Below, piece after piece: positions 27,591 through 39,800 of a stretch of DNA of 64,000 nt. The translations under genes and the position numbers were made by a program. The notes beneath the pieces were generated by a model that was given only the letters and a program-made list of their open reading frames with translations, had not been told where the DNA came from and did not search any database. Position 1 is the first letter of the stretch, and each line of letters opens with the position of its first letter. The DNA is taken from the NCBI GenBank assembly GCA_000149265.1, contig CH003412.1:534575-598574 (forward strand), in the 5' to 3' direction. The DNA is from Ciona savignyi. Taxonomy: Eukaryota > Chordata > Ascidiacea > Phlebobranchia > Cionidae.

Positions 27591-28418
27591 ATTCTTTACG
27601 AATTAATTCTAAACGATCGGTTATATATTAAAGAATTAAAAGACGTTCTACTAAATTCACTTAACCTACGTTAATCGTATTTAATGTCACACGTTTAAAA
27701 TTGCAAACGCAATTTATACTAAATAAGTATGTTATCAAATATGATAAAACGGCGCTTTGAAAAATATTGCGATAACCATATATTTTTCATTTTGTTTTTA
27801 TAAGCAATTGCTGATAAATTAGAACTTTTCGCCATAAAAATAGAAAAAAATGCTCGATTTTTCATTCACGATGTTCTTCCACCTTGCTTGTCGGCATCCT
27901 TCGAAGTATTTCCCAGGCAACGGCGGAATAAATACCAAAGTTTTATTATCTTTTATCCTGCGCGATGCGGGTTGAATAGAATAGGGTGTTGCCTTTCAAT
28001 TGATGGCGGCGTGGTACAAATAGTAGCGTTTCTACGGCCACCTGCGAATACAGAAAAAGGCAGCATCTTAGACGAGCTGATGGATAAATTGATTCGTAGC
28101 CCAAATCAAAGCCCAGTTATAGACTCGACAGTTGGTCCACGGAGTTCTGTTTGTTTTATAGGTTTGTATCTACCGTCACCTTGGTAACGGGACTAGCGAT
28201 TGCTTTCGGCGGTATCCACCAGTCGACTTCATTTTATCTTGGACAGCATCAGCGGAAGTTGACAGTTAGTTGAGAGTCGTTTACGGAACAGACATGAGTT
28301 TTAAATTAAAAAAACTATAGCAGCCTTTATCCTAATATAAAACAAAATCGTACTCCAGATCTATTATAGTGCATCTGCATTTGCTTGTGTTATCTAGACA
28401 CCACTTTTTATACCAAAA

Positions 28419-29078
28419 ATGGATGAGTTGCAACAAGCAGGAGATGTCATCGGGTCTGCTTCAGATGTAATGAAGTCAGCCGGAGCTCTTTCAAAATCTC
28501 TTCCCGGAATGGCAAAATCCGGCGGCGAAGGTTAGTCGTCTTTTTCATTTTCCAAGTGTCTTTTTTTATTGCCATGCAATAACTTTAAATCGATCGATTC
28601 TTAGGTTCCGCGGAACCAGAAATCTGCCCATCCTGCAACCAAAAGATTGTCACAAGCCAGCCCGGAGGTAAGACGTGAAAGCATTTTGCGTAAGTTTGTA
28701 AAAATAAACGTCCTCAATTTCACTCGTCTCTTTAAAAGAAAGAATATGTGGATTCTAATACATCTAAATGAATAAACACCTCACTTTTCTATTAAATTTA
28801 CATTAATTGCTTTTAATATAGCAACTATGCGAAGCTATGATAAGCTCGGTGCTGATACTGATTTTGGCATATTTACAGTAATACGGTATAATTACAGGTC
28901 GCGTTAACCATTTGGATTTTAAAATATGGGTGGCTTGTAGTGTTTATTATCATTTAACTATCTTACAGGTATCGACGTCGCGGACGCTGCTGATAAAGCT
29001 GGTAGCGTACTGGACTGCTGTTCCAAGGCGTTTGATTGCTTCGGTAAAGCGAACGATATGGTCCAGGAAGTACAATAA
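28419..29078 (+). CDS. Small cytosolic protein of unknown function, copy A (94 aa)
   Basis: Exons 28419-28530, 28605-28667 and 28969-29078 join in phase. I do not recognise the family. There is no signal peptide or membrane segment. The N-terminal part (about residues 1-37) is alanine/serine-rich and amphipathic, starting MDELQQAGDVIGSASD. The middle holds a single CPSC motif (a C-x2-C pair that could bind metal or be redox active). The C-terminal third is helical in character and has four cysteines, in the segments VLDCCSKA and DCFGKA. The splice sites (GTTAGT/TTAG, GTAAGA/ACAG) are conserved in copy B, which supports the model. Confidence 0.75.
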
Positions 29079-30785
29079 TATGAACACTCAGCTTGAATAA
29101 CAAACTCGTTACAATCAAATTTCAAATTGAACAATTTAACTAATTTTCGATCAAACTTTCAGGCTTTATATCAATACGGATTTTTTAAAGGGTACAGTAT
29201 ACTATGTAAGCTTTTGCTTTTAATTGTTTTTTTTACTTCTCATAATACTGTAGCACTTGGAAACCACTGTTTATTTTTTCGTTTCTTTTATATGAATTCT
29301 ACTTATACAATATACCACGCACTTTTGACTTTTGCGTGCCTTATAAATTATATTCAGGTTAGGTGTGATGTACTTTTAGTATAACATGTGAATTCCTTCC
29401 TTTGTTCGTTTGCGCGAATGTCGTGTTTTGAGCCGGAGGGAAATAAATATAAAAGTCTCTGGTTATGGCTGGACAAAACTCAATCTGCGTCGCTTCTGTT
29501 TAACTACCGTTCACAAAGTTTGTCATGTGGTCGCAGTTATTTGGACTGCTGTGTTCACATCATGAATTTACGAGAAGTTGTCTTCGTGACGAACACATCG
29601 TAGATTTAAAACTTAGACCCGTAAAAAAAATTTATAAAATGTTGCCTATAATCACTATACCCTGTTCCCGTTTGTACCGAAATAGTGACGTCCATGTTGT
29701 TGCCATGGGCATACCTATGAACCAAACACTTTAAACTAGATCTATTTAACATGGTATGTATTGTGGCTGTACCTTGGGTGCGGGGTGTTCATGTTCAAAG
29801 TAGTTATGTCAGGACGATTCATACCCAACAATCCACTTAAGAAAGAAATTTTTAAACGAGCGTTTTACTGGTTTAACATTTACAACACGCCGTCACGGAT
29901 TCAGCGTGACCAGGTAATGTAAAATAAAATATCCCAGGACAATGATATGTTAGATTTGCACGAAAAATGCTTATTGCGAATATATATATATATATATATA
30001 TATCACCTTGCCATTCAAAAATGGACCTGATGATAAGCCCAAGATCGGTTTGATATGAGGCAGTGTGACCGAGACGTTCTACCATATATTCCTTCCTATC
30101 TCTCCAATACAAACTGAGTCCTTAAAAAATAACGAACACTGGAATTGTTTAGAACTTAACAGATATAGTAAATACATAATCAACATGTTTGGTTGAAAAA
30201 GCACGTATTACAAAAAACTGCACAGCTAAACATGAAACGTTCGCGTGAAGCTCAGTGCGTCGTCTTAGCAACCATGTATGGATACGGGGATTCCCCATTA
30301 TTACTCAGATTTACGCACCACTATGATGATACAACCCGTCAAAAGCATTAGCGCATAAAATTCAATGTAATTTGTAAATAAGTTAGGTTTGATTTGGAGT
30401 GTCGGTATACCGGCTGGTTGGATACTATAAAGTGCTTGGTGTCTGGTGCTTAATTATTAAATGAAAAGACGGTCGTTTGCATGGCCAAGTGGTTCGGTTA
30501 AAAATTAACAGTTGGTCCACGAAGTTCAGTTTGTTTTATAGGTATCTACCGTCATCTATGTAACGGAACTGGTGATTGCTTTCGGCGGTACCCACTAGTC
30601 GACTTCATTTTATTTTGGACAGCATCAGCGGAAGTTGACAGTTAGTTCAGAGTCGTTTACGGAAAAGACACAAGTTTTAAATTATAGCAGCCTTTATCCT
30701 AATATAAAACAAAATCGTACTCCAGATCTATTATAGTGCATCTGCATTTGCTTGTGTAATCTAGACACCACTTTTTATACCAAAA
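29079..30785. other. Spacer between the two small-gene copies
   Basis: No gene is supportable here. It holds a TA microsatellite (29978-30002), the first 188-base duplicated block (30322-30509) and the duplicated 5' flank of copy B (30510-30785). Confidence 0.55.
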
Positions 30786-31442
30786 ATGGATGAGTTGCAA
30801 CAAGCAGGAGATGTCATCGGGTCTGCTTCAGATGTGATGAAATCAGCCGGAGCTCTTTCAAAATCACTCCCCGAAATGGCAAAATCCGGCGGCGAAGGTT
30901 AGTCGTCTTTTTGATTTTCCAAATGTCTTTTTTTATTGCCATGCAATAACTTTAAATCGATCGATTCTTAGGTTCCGCGGAACCAGAAATCTGCCCAGCC
31001 TGCAACCAAAAGATTGTCACAAGCCAGCCCGGAGGTAAGACGTGAAAGTATTTTGCGTAAGTTTGTAAAAATAAACGTCTTCAATTTCACTCGTCTCTTT
31101 AAAAGAAAGAATATGTGGATTCTAATACATCTAAATGAATGAACACCTCACTTTTCTATGCAACTTACATTAATTGCTTTTAATATAGCAACTATGCGAA
31201 GCTGTGATAAGCTCGGTGCTGATACTGATTTTGGCATATTTACAGTAATACGGTATAATTACAGGTCGCGTTAACCATTTGGATTTTAAAATAGGGGTGG
31301 CTTGTAGTGTTTATTATCATTTAACTATCTTACAGGTATCGACGTCGCGGACGCTGCTGATAAAGCTGGTAGAGTACTGGACTGCTGTTCTAAGGCGATT
31401 GATTGCTTCGGTAAAGCGAGCGATTTGGTCCAGGAAGAATAA
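30786..31442 (+). CDS. Small cytosolic protein of unknown function, copy B (93 aa)
   Basis: Exons 30786-30897, 30972-31034 and 31336-31442 join in phase. The first two exons are identical in length to copy A; the third is 3 bases shorter, ending EEQ-like sequence as QEE instead of QEVQ. Copy A differs at a few residues only (G to E in the SLPxMAKS segment, CPSC to CPAC, AGSVLD to AGRVLD, AFDCF to AIDCF, NDM to SDL). The frame is intact, all splice sites are kept and most cysteines are invariant, so both copies are probably functional. Confidence 0.75.
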
Positions 31443-32699
31443 AAGATATAATCTTTTTATAATCATTGGATAATACAACTCGTCAAAAGCACTAGCGCAT
31501 AAAATTTAATGTAATTTGTAAATAAGTTAGGTTTGATTTTGAGTGTCGGTATACCAGCTGGTCAATAACTATAAAATGCTTGGTATGTGGTGCTTAATTG
31601 TTAAATGAAAAGACGGTCGTGTGCATGAGCAAGTGGTTCGGTAAAAATTAACAATAAGTATAACGACAAAAAAACACATAAACAGGAAGCTAATAACATA
31701 AAAAGGACAGAACGTGTGTAAACGGTGTACATGATGCGCATTGGTTGGATACCAAAGCCGAAAATGTTTTTTAAACTTGCGAGATATCGAACTATTGATG
31801 TACTAGTTACCAACACCGTTTTTGGAAGAATTGTAATTTGTATCAGTCACGTTAACTATTTAGCAGCACAAACGTACGGCCATAAGTAAAATTATTATTA
31901 GTTAGGTGTGACACATATAAAATTAAGTATTGCAAGTAGATAAGCTTATTGAGAACGCTGTAGATCTTTATCGCCACCTGGCGACTCAGAGAGGTTGAGC
32001 GGGCGAATGGCTGAATGGTTAGCGCCACTGATATATATATATATATATATATATATACATGTTACATTTTTTATCTTGGTACGTGTTTTTGGTGCGTGCG
32101 CTGATTACTTGATGATAATCAACCGTTTGACCTGTCACATTTATTGATCGTTATCTACCCGCCAAAACCCGTTAGAGTTTACGGCCTATTTGCTTTTATA
32201 TGTGACCACTGCATTGTGTTTTGGTTGACTTGTGATTTTGTGCTGCTTACGTTAATACAAGCATTTTATATATATCAATGAGAGCTGCTGACTACAGGTT
32301 ATCGAGACCCTGCCCAAAAGTGTAACATATACATATATATAGATTCTAAATATATATATATATATTTAGAATTATGTATTTTATATATATGACATAAACT
32401 GTTAGTGATACGTCCAAGTGACTGGTGGCCTTAACGTAACCGATAAAAATATTAATATCTGTATAAACAAACAGTCTTGATGACGCGCCAATCAAGTATT
32501 TAAAACTTATTCCGATAAAAGGAACTAAAATGAAGCTTCGTGGTCCGGAATTATATTCCCTTAGCAGGTTGTGGTAATCACCATATTCTGCAGTTGAGAC
32601 TGGATCGGTTTTTACCGAATGGTGGTTAGATTGAACCAACCTCTTACTTATTCAATTCTTTTAGTATCTCACTTGGCGGTCATTGGAAGAACAAAATGG

Positions 32700-32835
32700 A
32701 AGGTCTCAATCATTCATTCAAATTGTGGTGATCTGGCGACAGGGGTAATGAATTAGTAAACAATCTGGCCATTTCTCGTGTGATGCCCACCCTTGCGTTC
32801 GCCCATTCACGGGAATAAATAATAACTATCTAAGC
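32700..32835 (+). repeat. SINE-2 3' half
   Basis: Keeps the 'aggggtaatgaa', 'tctcgtgtgatgcccaccct' and 'gcgttcgcccattcacggg' blocks of the family 3' half. Confidence 0.6.
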
Positions 32836-32934
32836 TTATGTTTTAAAACTGAACAAAACAACAAAGTCCTAAATATAATTTATCGTACCCGGTTCTTAAT
32901 TTGCTAAAAGATCGAAAGACGTCAGAATATCGCG

Positions 32935-33044
32935 TTTTTTACCGGAGTGGTTTTCGAACCCTTAATGTGTTCGTCCACAAGACCGCTTTTGTATTAAATT
33001 GGTATATGTATCGGTTGCGGTAATCATTCCCCCTCACGATTACA
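32935..33044 (-). repeat. SINE-1 copy, reverse
   Basis: Box B appears as GTTTTCGAACCC near the left end and 'ggtatatgtatcggttgcggtaatcatt' (box A side, in reverse) near the right end. Confidence 0.7.
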
Positions 33045-33887
33045 GGAAATCCAATGTAACCTTGGTGCCAGCAAATCTAACTAACGAGTTCGACTATGGC
33101 GTCTGCACATCAACTTATTTTCTCCACAGTTGGACCATTTTTTGTTTGGTGATATCAGTTAACGCACACTGGAGCGTCGTGGGCGTACATAGGGAAGTAT
33201 GCCGGATTGAAACATATCCCCACCTAGTATAGGTTGTATTCGAGTGCAAGACACTTTGCAGAACCTAAAACCGCGGGTGTTGATAGATTGTTCTATAATT
33301 ATAGCAATACCTACAAGACGTTGAGTTTGCATTCCAACGGCCCACGCTGGCCCACTGATTCACAGGGCTCATTGTTAAGTGCGTACGAGAGTTAAATATT
33401 GGCATGAACAAAAAAACAAGAAAAAACTTTAAAATGGTCAACCGGCAGTTTTATTGTCGCCTAAACTATTTATTTTTGAAATAAATTTGAAATATTAAAT
33501 AGTTGTTTAATTTAATTAGCATTTAGATATGTATATTATTATAACACCATTTCGGATAGTGCGTATCCTATTTTAATTTATTTATTAATCTGATTGTATG
33601 CTTTTTGATCAGACTATGTTACAACTCCATGGCAGATTAGTTTATTATTCAATATTACAACTCCATTCCTTACCATCCGCACAGATTGGTATTCAACTGG
33701 TCGTTTTACGTCTGCCACAAGGCATCCTGGAGCAATCCCCATGCGTCCCTGAAACAATGCCGTAGCCAATTGTTTTTGTTTGGATGAAAGATTTATGATT
33801 TCCGAAGCGCCTGTTACTTGAGCGTACAGGGAAGCGCTATCTTTAAGGCCGAGATTAATCAAGATAGTGTCATTTTGTGGCGACAAT

Positions 33888-36800
33888 ATGAAGACAGTGC
33901 TTTATCTTTACATCGTGATTTTAGTTTTGTGCGGTTGGAGTGCAGGTAAGACCTCTTAGCTTCAGCAGACTGATTTGAATTCTTTATATCCGAATTCGCG
34001 GAAATATGGTTGGTGCTATCATATTACTTAACGCACATGTAGATGTGATGAGATCGCAGGTTCTTTTAAAATGTGCAAACATTTTAGTCTGTTATATATC
34101 ATTCTGCGACTAGAATTATGTAGTTTAGTTTCGGTAGAAAAGGGCAACGATAAAAGTTGTTACGGTGGAGAAAAGATAACAAATGTTTTTAAAATAGACA
34201 GCGCAAACAGCTAACAGATTTTCAATTGCTGTTTTCGATACGGAATGGTTGGCCAAATTCAACGAAATTTGCCGTTTGTCGATTGTCTTCTCTGTCTGTA
34301 GAAGATTTGGTAGCCCAGCCAAAGTCTTAACAACCGCGTGCTTTCCTTTCCAGCAAGACGAACAGTTTGTGGACCATGGTCGCTCTGTAGCGCATCTTGT
34401 GGTTCCGGTTTTCAGACCAGAACCGCCGTCCACACTGAAGTAAATGGGAGCGTATATTCCCAAGTATCTCGAAGAACGTGTAACTTGCAGATATGTCCAT
34501 GTAAGTACGTTTTTCATCTCTCAACAGTAGATGAACTGCCATATCGCTACCCAATTTTTACCGACATATACATGTACTGCACAGCAGTACTATGTGTTAA
34601 TCTTTTCAACGAAATTAAATATTAATTAATAAAAATGAAATATTACACGAAAAGAACAGTGAAAGATATAAGTAGTCATCGAGTCAGCTGTCCATATTTT
34701 GAAATAGAGTAACGCATCTTGATTGGACTTTTTATTTTAAAATAGTTTTAAAAGTTAAATAATGTAAGTCTAGATTGACATACGCAATAGTCAGATAAAC
34801 CTTGATCCACAAGTTTACATGATGGCGAACTATTGTTGTTTTTATTAGCGAGTCTTTATCAAATGCGTAATTTGCAAATCTTGACCTTCGCCGCTGGCAG
34901 CAATGCTATACAGCTTTTTTTCTTTAGCTATAATAATGAATGCATCATTTAAATGACGTGGGTGTAGCGATATTCACAATGCTTTATTTTTAAATTATAT
35001 TTTGCATACAGCCTTTTTGGATTGGCCTCGTATCCATTTTTTTGGAAGATTTGTTGCGAATTGTCCGACAACGAACAACTTTCGATGTTACTTCAACAAT
35101 GATAAGTTCTGTCCAGTCTGTAACACTTTTCGTATGACCAATGCAATGGAAAAGAAATATAAGGTAAGACAGTTGCCATATTTATGTTGAAACACCACCT
35201 GTGTATGAAAGTAACATACCTTTTTGTAATACTGTTTTCCGCACAAGCAAATATAGAATCGGGGACTGATAGAGTAGTTTTATATAGACTAGTTTTATAT
35301 TGAAACCCACAGCGCTAAGTTTCCTCAGGGTCCTACGATACCCATGCACTTATTCTCCCGAGGGTCGGCCAACCCAATGGGCAACGGTCACTTTTACTTT
35401 GTTAACGCGCATGTGACGTCGGCGTGCTGGGAACGCGGAAAGGATTGCGTCACAAAAGATCCGATTGTCGAGAGAAAAGTCACCGGTATGTTTTGCTGCC
35501 CGTAGTTGTATAACCTAAATATTCCTTTTGTATGATATGTACTCCAGTTCAGTTAGAAATTAAAATATGCGGGTTATAGGTGTTTTATATCGTAGGAAAT
35601 TTCTTAATTTTATTGGCAGGGTGGCAACATGCGTATATTGATTTAGCTGCATAATTGGATCTTGTGACCAAATGATTAACGCGATACCATTCCATTCGTA
35701 AAAACGGCTCAATGATGCGGCCATAACGGGTTTGAAACTTAGTTAGGTAATAAACCGTATATAGAATCGTTTACAAAACGTCGCATGAATGACATGAAGA
35801 CATTTACGTTTTCATGATCGATCAACACAAAAATACGCATTTACTCCTTTGAATCCGAATCCCTTTGATATTGTGTCGTGTTAAAATTTTTTAACCATGC
35901 CAGACTTTTTATTTACAGTATAACCCGAAGGTGTGGGATAACATCTTTTTTCCCATTCACGAGGATAAAACCTAAATATCCCATAAGCAGGTGTAAAGAA
36001 ATCAAATAAGTATCTGTATCTAAAAGTTTCCGTATCGTTTACTATATTTCTGCCGTTCACGCACAACTTTTACCAGATTGTATTTTGGTATTAGCTGAAA
36101 CTTTTGGTATTAGCTGAAAAAGTTGGACAATACACTAAAAGGTTGTGGCATCGGAGTAAAGAATAGGCAAGGAATATTAACTTAAACCCAGTGGTTTTAA
36201 TGGGTTAAATCAGCGGTTCCCAAACTGGGCGCCGCGGCGCCCTGGGGAGCCGCGAGACTTTTCCAGGGGCGCCGCGAAAGCATGCGGAAGGTGCTGCATT
36301 TATTGTTTTTCTTAAAAAAAACAGTACATGTGTATTACACCAATAAAACTTTAATTGGAGATGTTTGAGTCTGGTGTGCAGCCCCACACACTGACATACA
36401 GTATTCGTTTTACTTGTTAAAATCCATTGTTCGGTGTTATCTGCCACTATTTGCTGACTAACAGGGCATTGTTTTCGAATAATGGTTTGTCAAATAACTG
36501 CTTTGCATTTATTTTGTCACTTTAGTAGTTTAGTGAATAGTTTTAAAGAGTTTGAATGGTTATCCAAATGCATGCTATAGTCTGGATATACAATACATGC
36601 AGTTTGAAAATTTTGGCTTTATGAGGGAGCCGCAAGGTTTAATAAGTTTACAAAAGGCGCCGCCAACAAAAAAGTTTGGGAACCGCTGGGTTAAATTATA
36701 AGCTATGGAACTACCTTCATCATATTCAATACGATGCAATAGCTAGCAATCTATACCTGATGATGAGGTAATCTGACGATTTTTCGTGTAATGCTCTCTC

Positions 36801-39800
36801 TCATTGTGCCACCTCCTCATTGTGCCACCTCCTTAGAGTTTTATATCCGTTTCCAGACAAGAATACCGGAAGAATGGTTGATCTCGACCCCGACTGGCAA
36901 ATAGCATCCGAAGTTATCGGATACAGAATTCACATCCCTGGAGTGTTCACAGCATTGATGAGGCGATCGTCTATAACACAGATGACACAAAAAGTTGTCG
37001 GGTATAGTTTAAGTTTTAGATTATTTTTTGCTCCTTCGTTACATTAAGGAAGAAAATCACAATTATTTTAAGTTGGATTGCAGTATAAAACGGATATAGA
37101 AATAAAAACTATGAGAAAAATGCTGAAATACTAAAATTCACACCTATCTCTAACCTCACCCTAACTGCATTGAGTTTAAGTGTATAAAAATACTGTTATT
37201 ATTACGAATCAATTTGCCCCATTATGGTAAAAGGATTTCGCACCTAGCTCTGTGTTTAATTTTCGCATTTCTTATGTTTTAAATTGCTTTTATAAAAGGA
37301 TTCAAGTCGATAATGTGTAATATCCATATCCATTTCATCAAACATTTTCCTGCTGTGTCACTGACTTTTAATTTTCGAAAATTAATAGTTTTTCGTTTTG
37401 ATTAAATGTTAATAGTCAATAGAGTTGATAGCTATGTCCGACTATTATTATTTGGCAACACCCGTATATGTAAACACCTTGAGTTGTTTAAAGAATAAAA
37501 ACAAGAATATTCTAATGAAAGCTAACGACTTAATCTTACAATGTCTCACAAAATGGGTCTTAGTTGAATACGCAGTGATGAATGGGCAACACTAAATGGA
37601 GAGAAAACTACTTATTAGAAGTATCGAAACTAGTTCTCTTCTTTACACATTATTATTAACCCCAATAAGTAACCCTAACTTACTGACATGCTCCAAATAA
37701 TTTGTATTTTTGTAATTACCCCTTAATAGACGTCGAGGAGACGGAACATTGTCGTCAGTTATTAAAAGCAAGCTCGTCGAAATTGAATGGCTCGACCTCT
37801 ATTACAAGCACAAGTTTAAAAATTCAACAGAACTTTCAATAATGTTTGTTATGGATTTATTGTAAGTACTAAAACATATTTAAGCATAGAATAAAATATA
37901 CACTCTAGAGGCCATAAGATTGTATTTGACTAAAAATTTGACGGTGGTGTAATATCGTTTCTATCATGTGTGAGAACGTCACAACCATGTACAACACACG
38001 ACAATAGGAGAGTGGGTGCGGGGTAATCACATGATTGAGTGATAACGCCACCTGTGTTTTCCGAAACACGAAATGACCGAATACTTTTGTCGTTTTGTTT
38101 AAAACATTTTAAACCGTTCTATTTATTTAAAAAAAATATGTTTTTTCAGTACACGGCAAGGCCAAACTGGACGAATGACGGGTTCTATAGGAATGACGTC
38201 ATCGGAAGATCCATTGTCCAGTTTTGCCGGTCGAGTGATGCGGCCGCTGAACTTAAACCTGAAACCGAAATACGAAACGGCCTTCTTTTATGATTATTCC
38301 CACAATGTAAGATCATTAATTAAAAACATTTACCTAACATAGGATAGCCTTTTATTTTCGTAAGGAGTAAAATGCAGGGTAGTTATTGCCACCGCAATTT
38401 TATGTTATATTGAACTTTTGAAGGAATAGAGTAAGTACTGGAAGACACTAAATAATATTAAAAAAAGGAAATAAGGGTAGTTGGGAATCTTGTTATTAAA
38501 ACTATAGAAACCGATTGTCACCCAAACGCGAAGCTTAACTCCATAATTAAAGCTAACTTTAACCCTAATTCTGCACTAAAGTAATGTCCTATTCTCTTTT
38601 TAGTGTGTATTTGTCCCTTTTCCCTAGTTTACTCGTTCTGTTTTTTAGTTTTCACTGTGAATAGTCTTGAAATATACACAGGATTCTTCATTCACAAATG
38701 TGTTTTCCCAAAGGTATTCGTTTTAGATTTCTCCAACACTGCAAAATGCGACAAACATGGCGATTTTGTTTCAAACGGAATGAAATACGTTGATTTGGTG
38801 ATATATCCGGCAAAAGAAGACATGAAATACTTTATGACCAAACAAAGTCACAGAGCAATCACATGCGGAAGTAAATCTTTATTTTTATTGACGGAAGGTG
38901 GCGCTCTTAATCACATCTATTCATCAAATGATTGGTAAGATCCAAACTAAAAATTTATTTAAATAAAAATACTGGGTTGTTAGAATCCTTTGGTTGTGTT
39001 ATGAAATTCTTGTCTCAAAGCTTTTATTTGTCTCTGCCTCCACAAGAATTCTTCCATACACAGCTTCGGTCTTATAAGATTCCAATCGGCAAAAAATATC
39101 GTTTAAGTTACCATTTCAAGAACACAATATCGTATATTATGCTTAACGCATACAAGCGCAATTTATACGTTCGGACTTGTTTATTATAAATAAAAATATA
39201 AAATTGAGCTAACCCGTATATAATATTGTCGTATTACTATGTGTATGGGTTCAATGTATCTTCCAACACAGGTATCCCCTTAACTTTACGCCCATTTTTT
39301 TAGCGGTCTAAGTCTCGAATTCATTATTAATTTTTATTTAGATCGTTTTATTTCTATATTAAAATCGGTATAAGTTTCTGTCGCTTTAACCATTCGATCA
39401 CGCAACCGCACTGTTTTACGTCCATCCTTATTGATAACTTCTTTAATGCGACAAGCCCTCGTGCACACACAAAATTTAACCATCATCATGTTGGTAAAGA
39501 AGCATCACATTAAACAGATTTGATAAGGCATATACCGCTAGTACATGTTGTTCTAGTTACTGTTACCCAGTTTACATTCTACCATTAGGTACACTCGTCT
39601 TGGCGGAGTCATACGCGTACCACTCAAATGCGAAAATCATCGACTGCAAAAGAGTATCTCCCGCGGGAGGATCGGGTTCGTAAACCGGCAGACTCTGCGA
39701 AAACGCATCGGTGTTTCAAGTCGAAGAGATTACACCATCTGCGATATGTTTCCATTTTTATGTAAAAGCATGTCGCACCAAAACTGCCACTTGCTTTCGC

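Larger units (their letters stand above)
22788..28418. other. Intergenic region, 5.6 kb
   Basis: It begins with the 3' UTR of the PPxY gene. I see no exon chain that can be supported. Opposed frames of about 110 codons at 25791-26220 overlap each other and look like chance. A GC-richer segment lies at 27030-27590, a SINE-1 copy at 24917-25017, and diverged copies of a third dispersed sequence near 25290-25420 and 25690-25780 (related to 10655-10790). Confidence 0.5.
28126..31651 (+). repeat. Tandem segmental duplication of a small gene
   Basis: The block 28126-29078 (upstream sequence, three exons and both introns) is repeated at 30510-31442 with scattered substitutions and small indels. A 188-base block at 30322-30509 is repeated at 31464-31651. 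The order is gene A, block, gene B, block, which indicates unequal exchange. Introns are nearly as similar as exons, so the event is recent. Confidence 0.9.
31443..33887. other. Intergenic region upstream of the first TSP1/VioB-like gene
   Basis: It holds the second 188-base duplicated block, SINE-1 fragments (31808-31885 reverse, 32935-33044 reverse), a SINE-2 copy (32700-32835), TA repeats and a perfect AT palindrome (TTCTAAA, TA run, TTTAGAA at 32343-32370). A minus-strand open frame at 33614-33886 has no ATG at its start and is not called. Confidence 0.5.

Noticed and set aside
33614-33886. Minus-strand open frame of about 90 codons ending just before the start of paralog A
   Set aside because: Its amino-acid content looks plausible, but the frame opens with TTG rather than ATG, the preceding in-frame codons end in a stop, and no splice-joined partner or family match is apparent.
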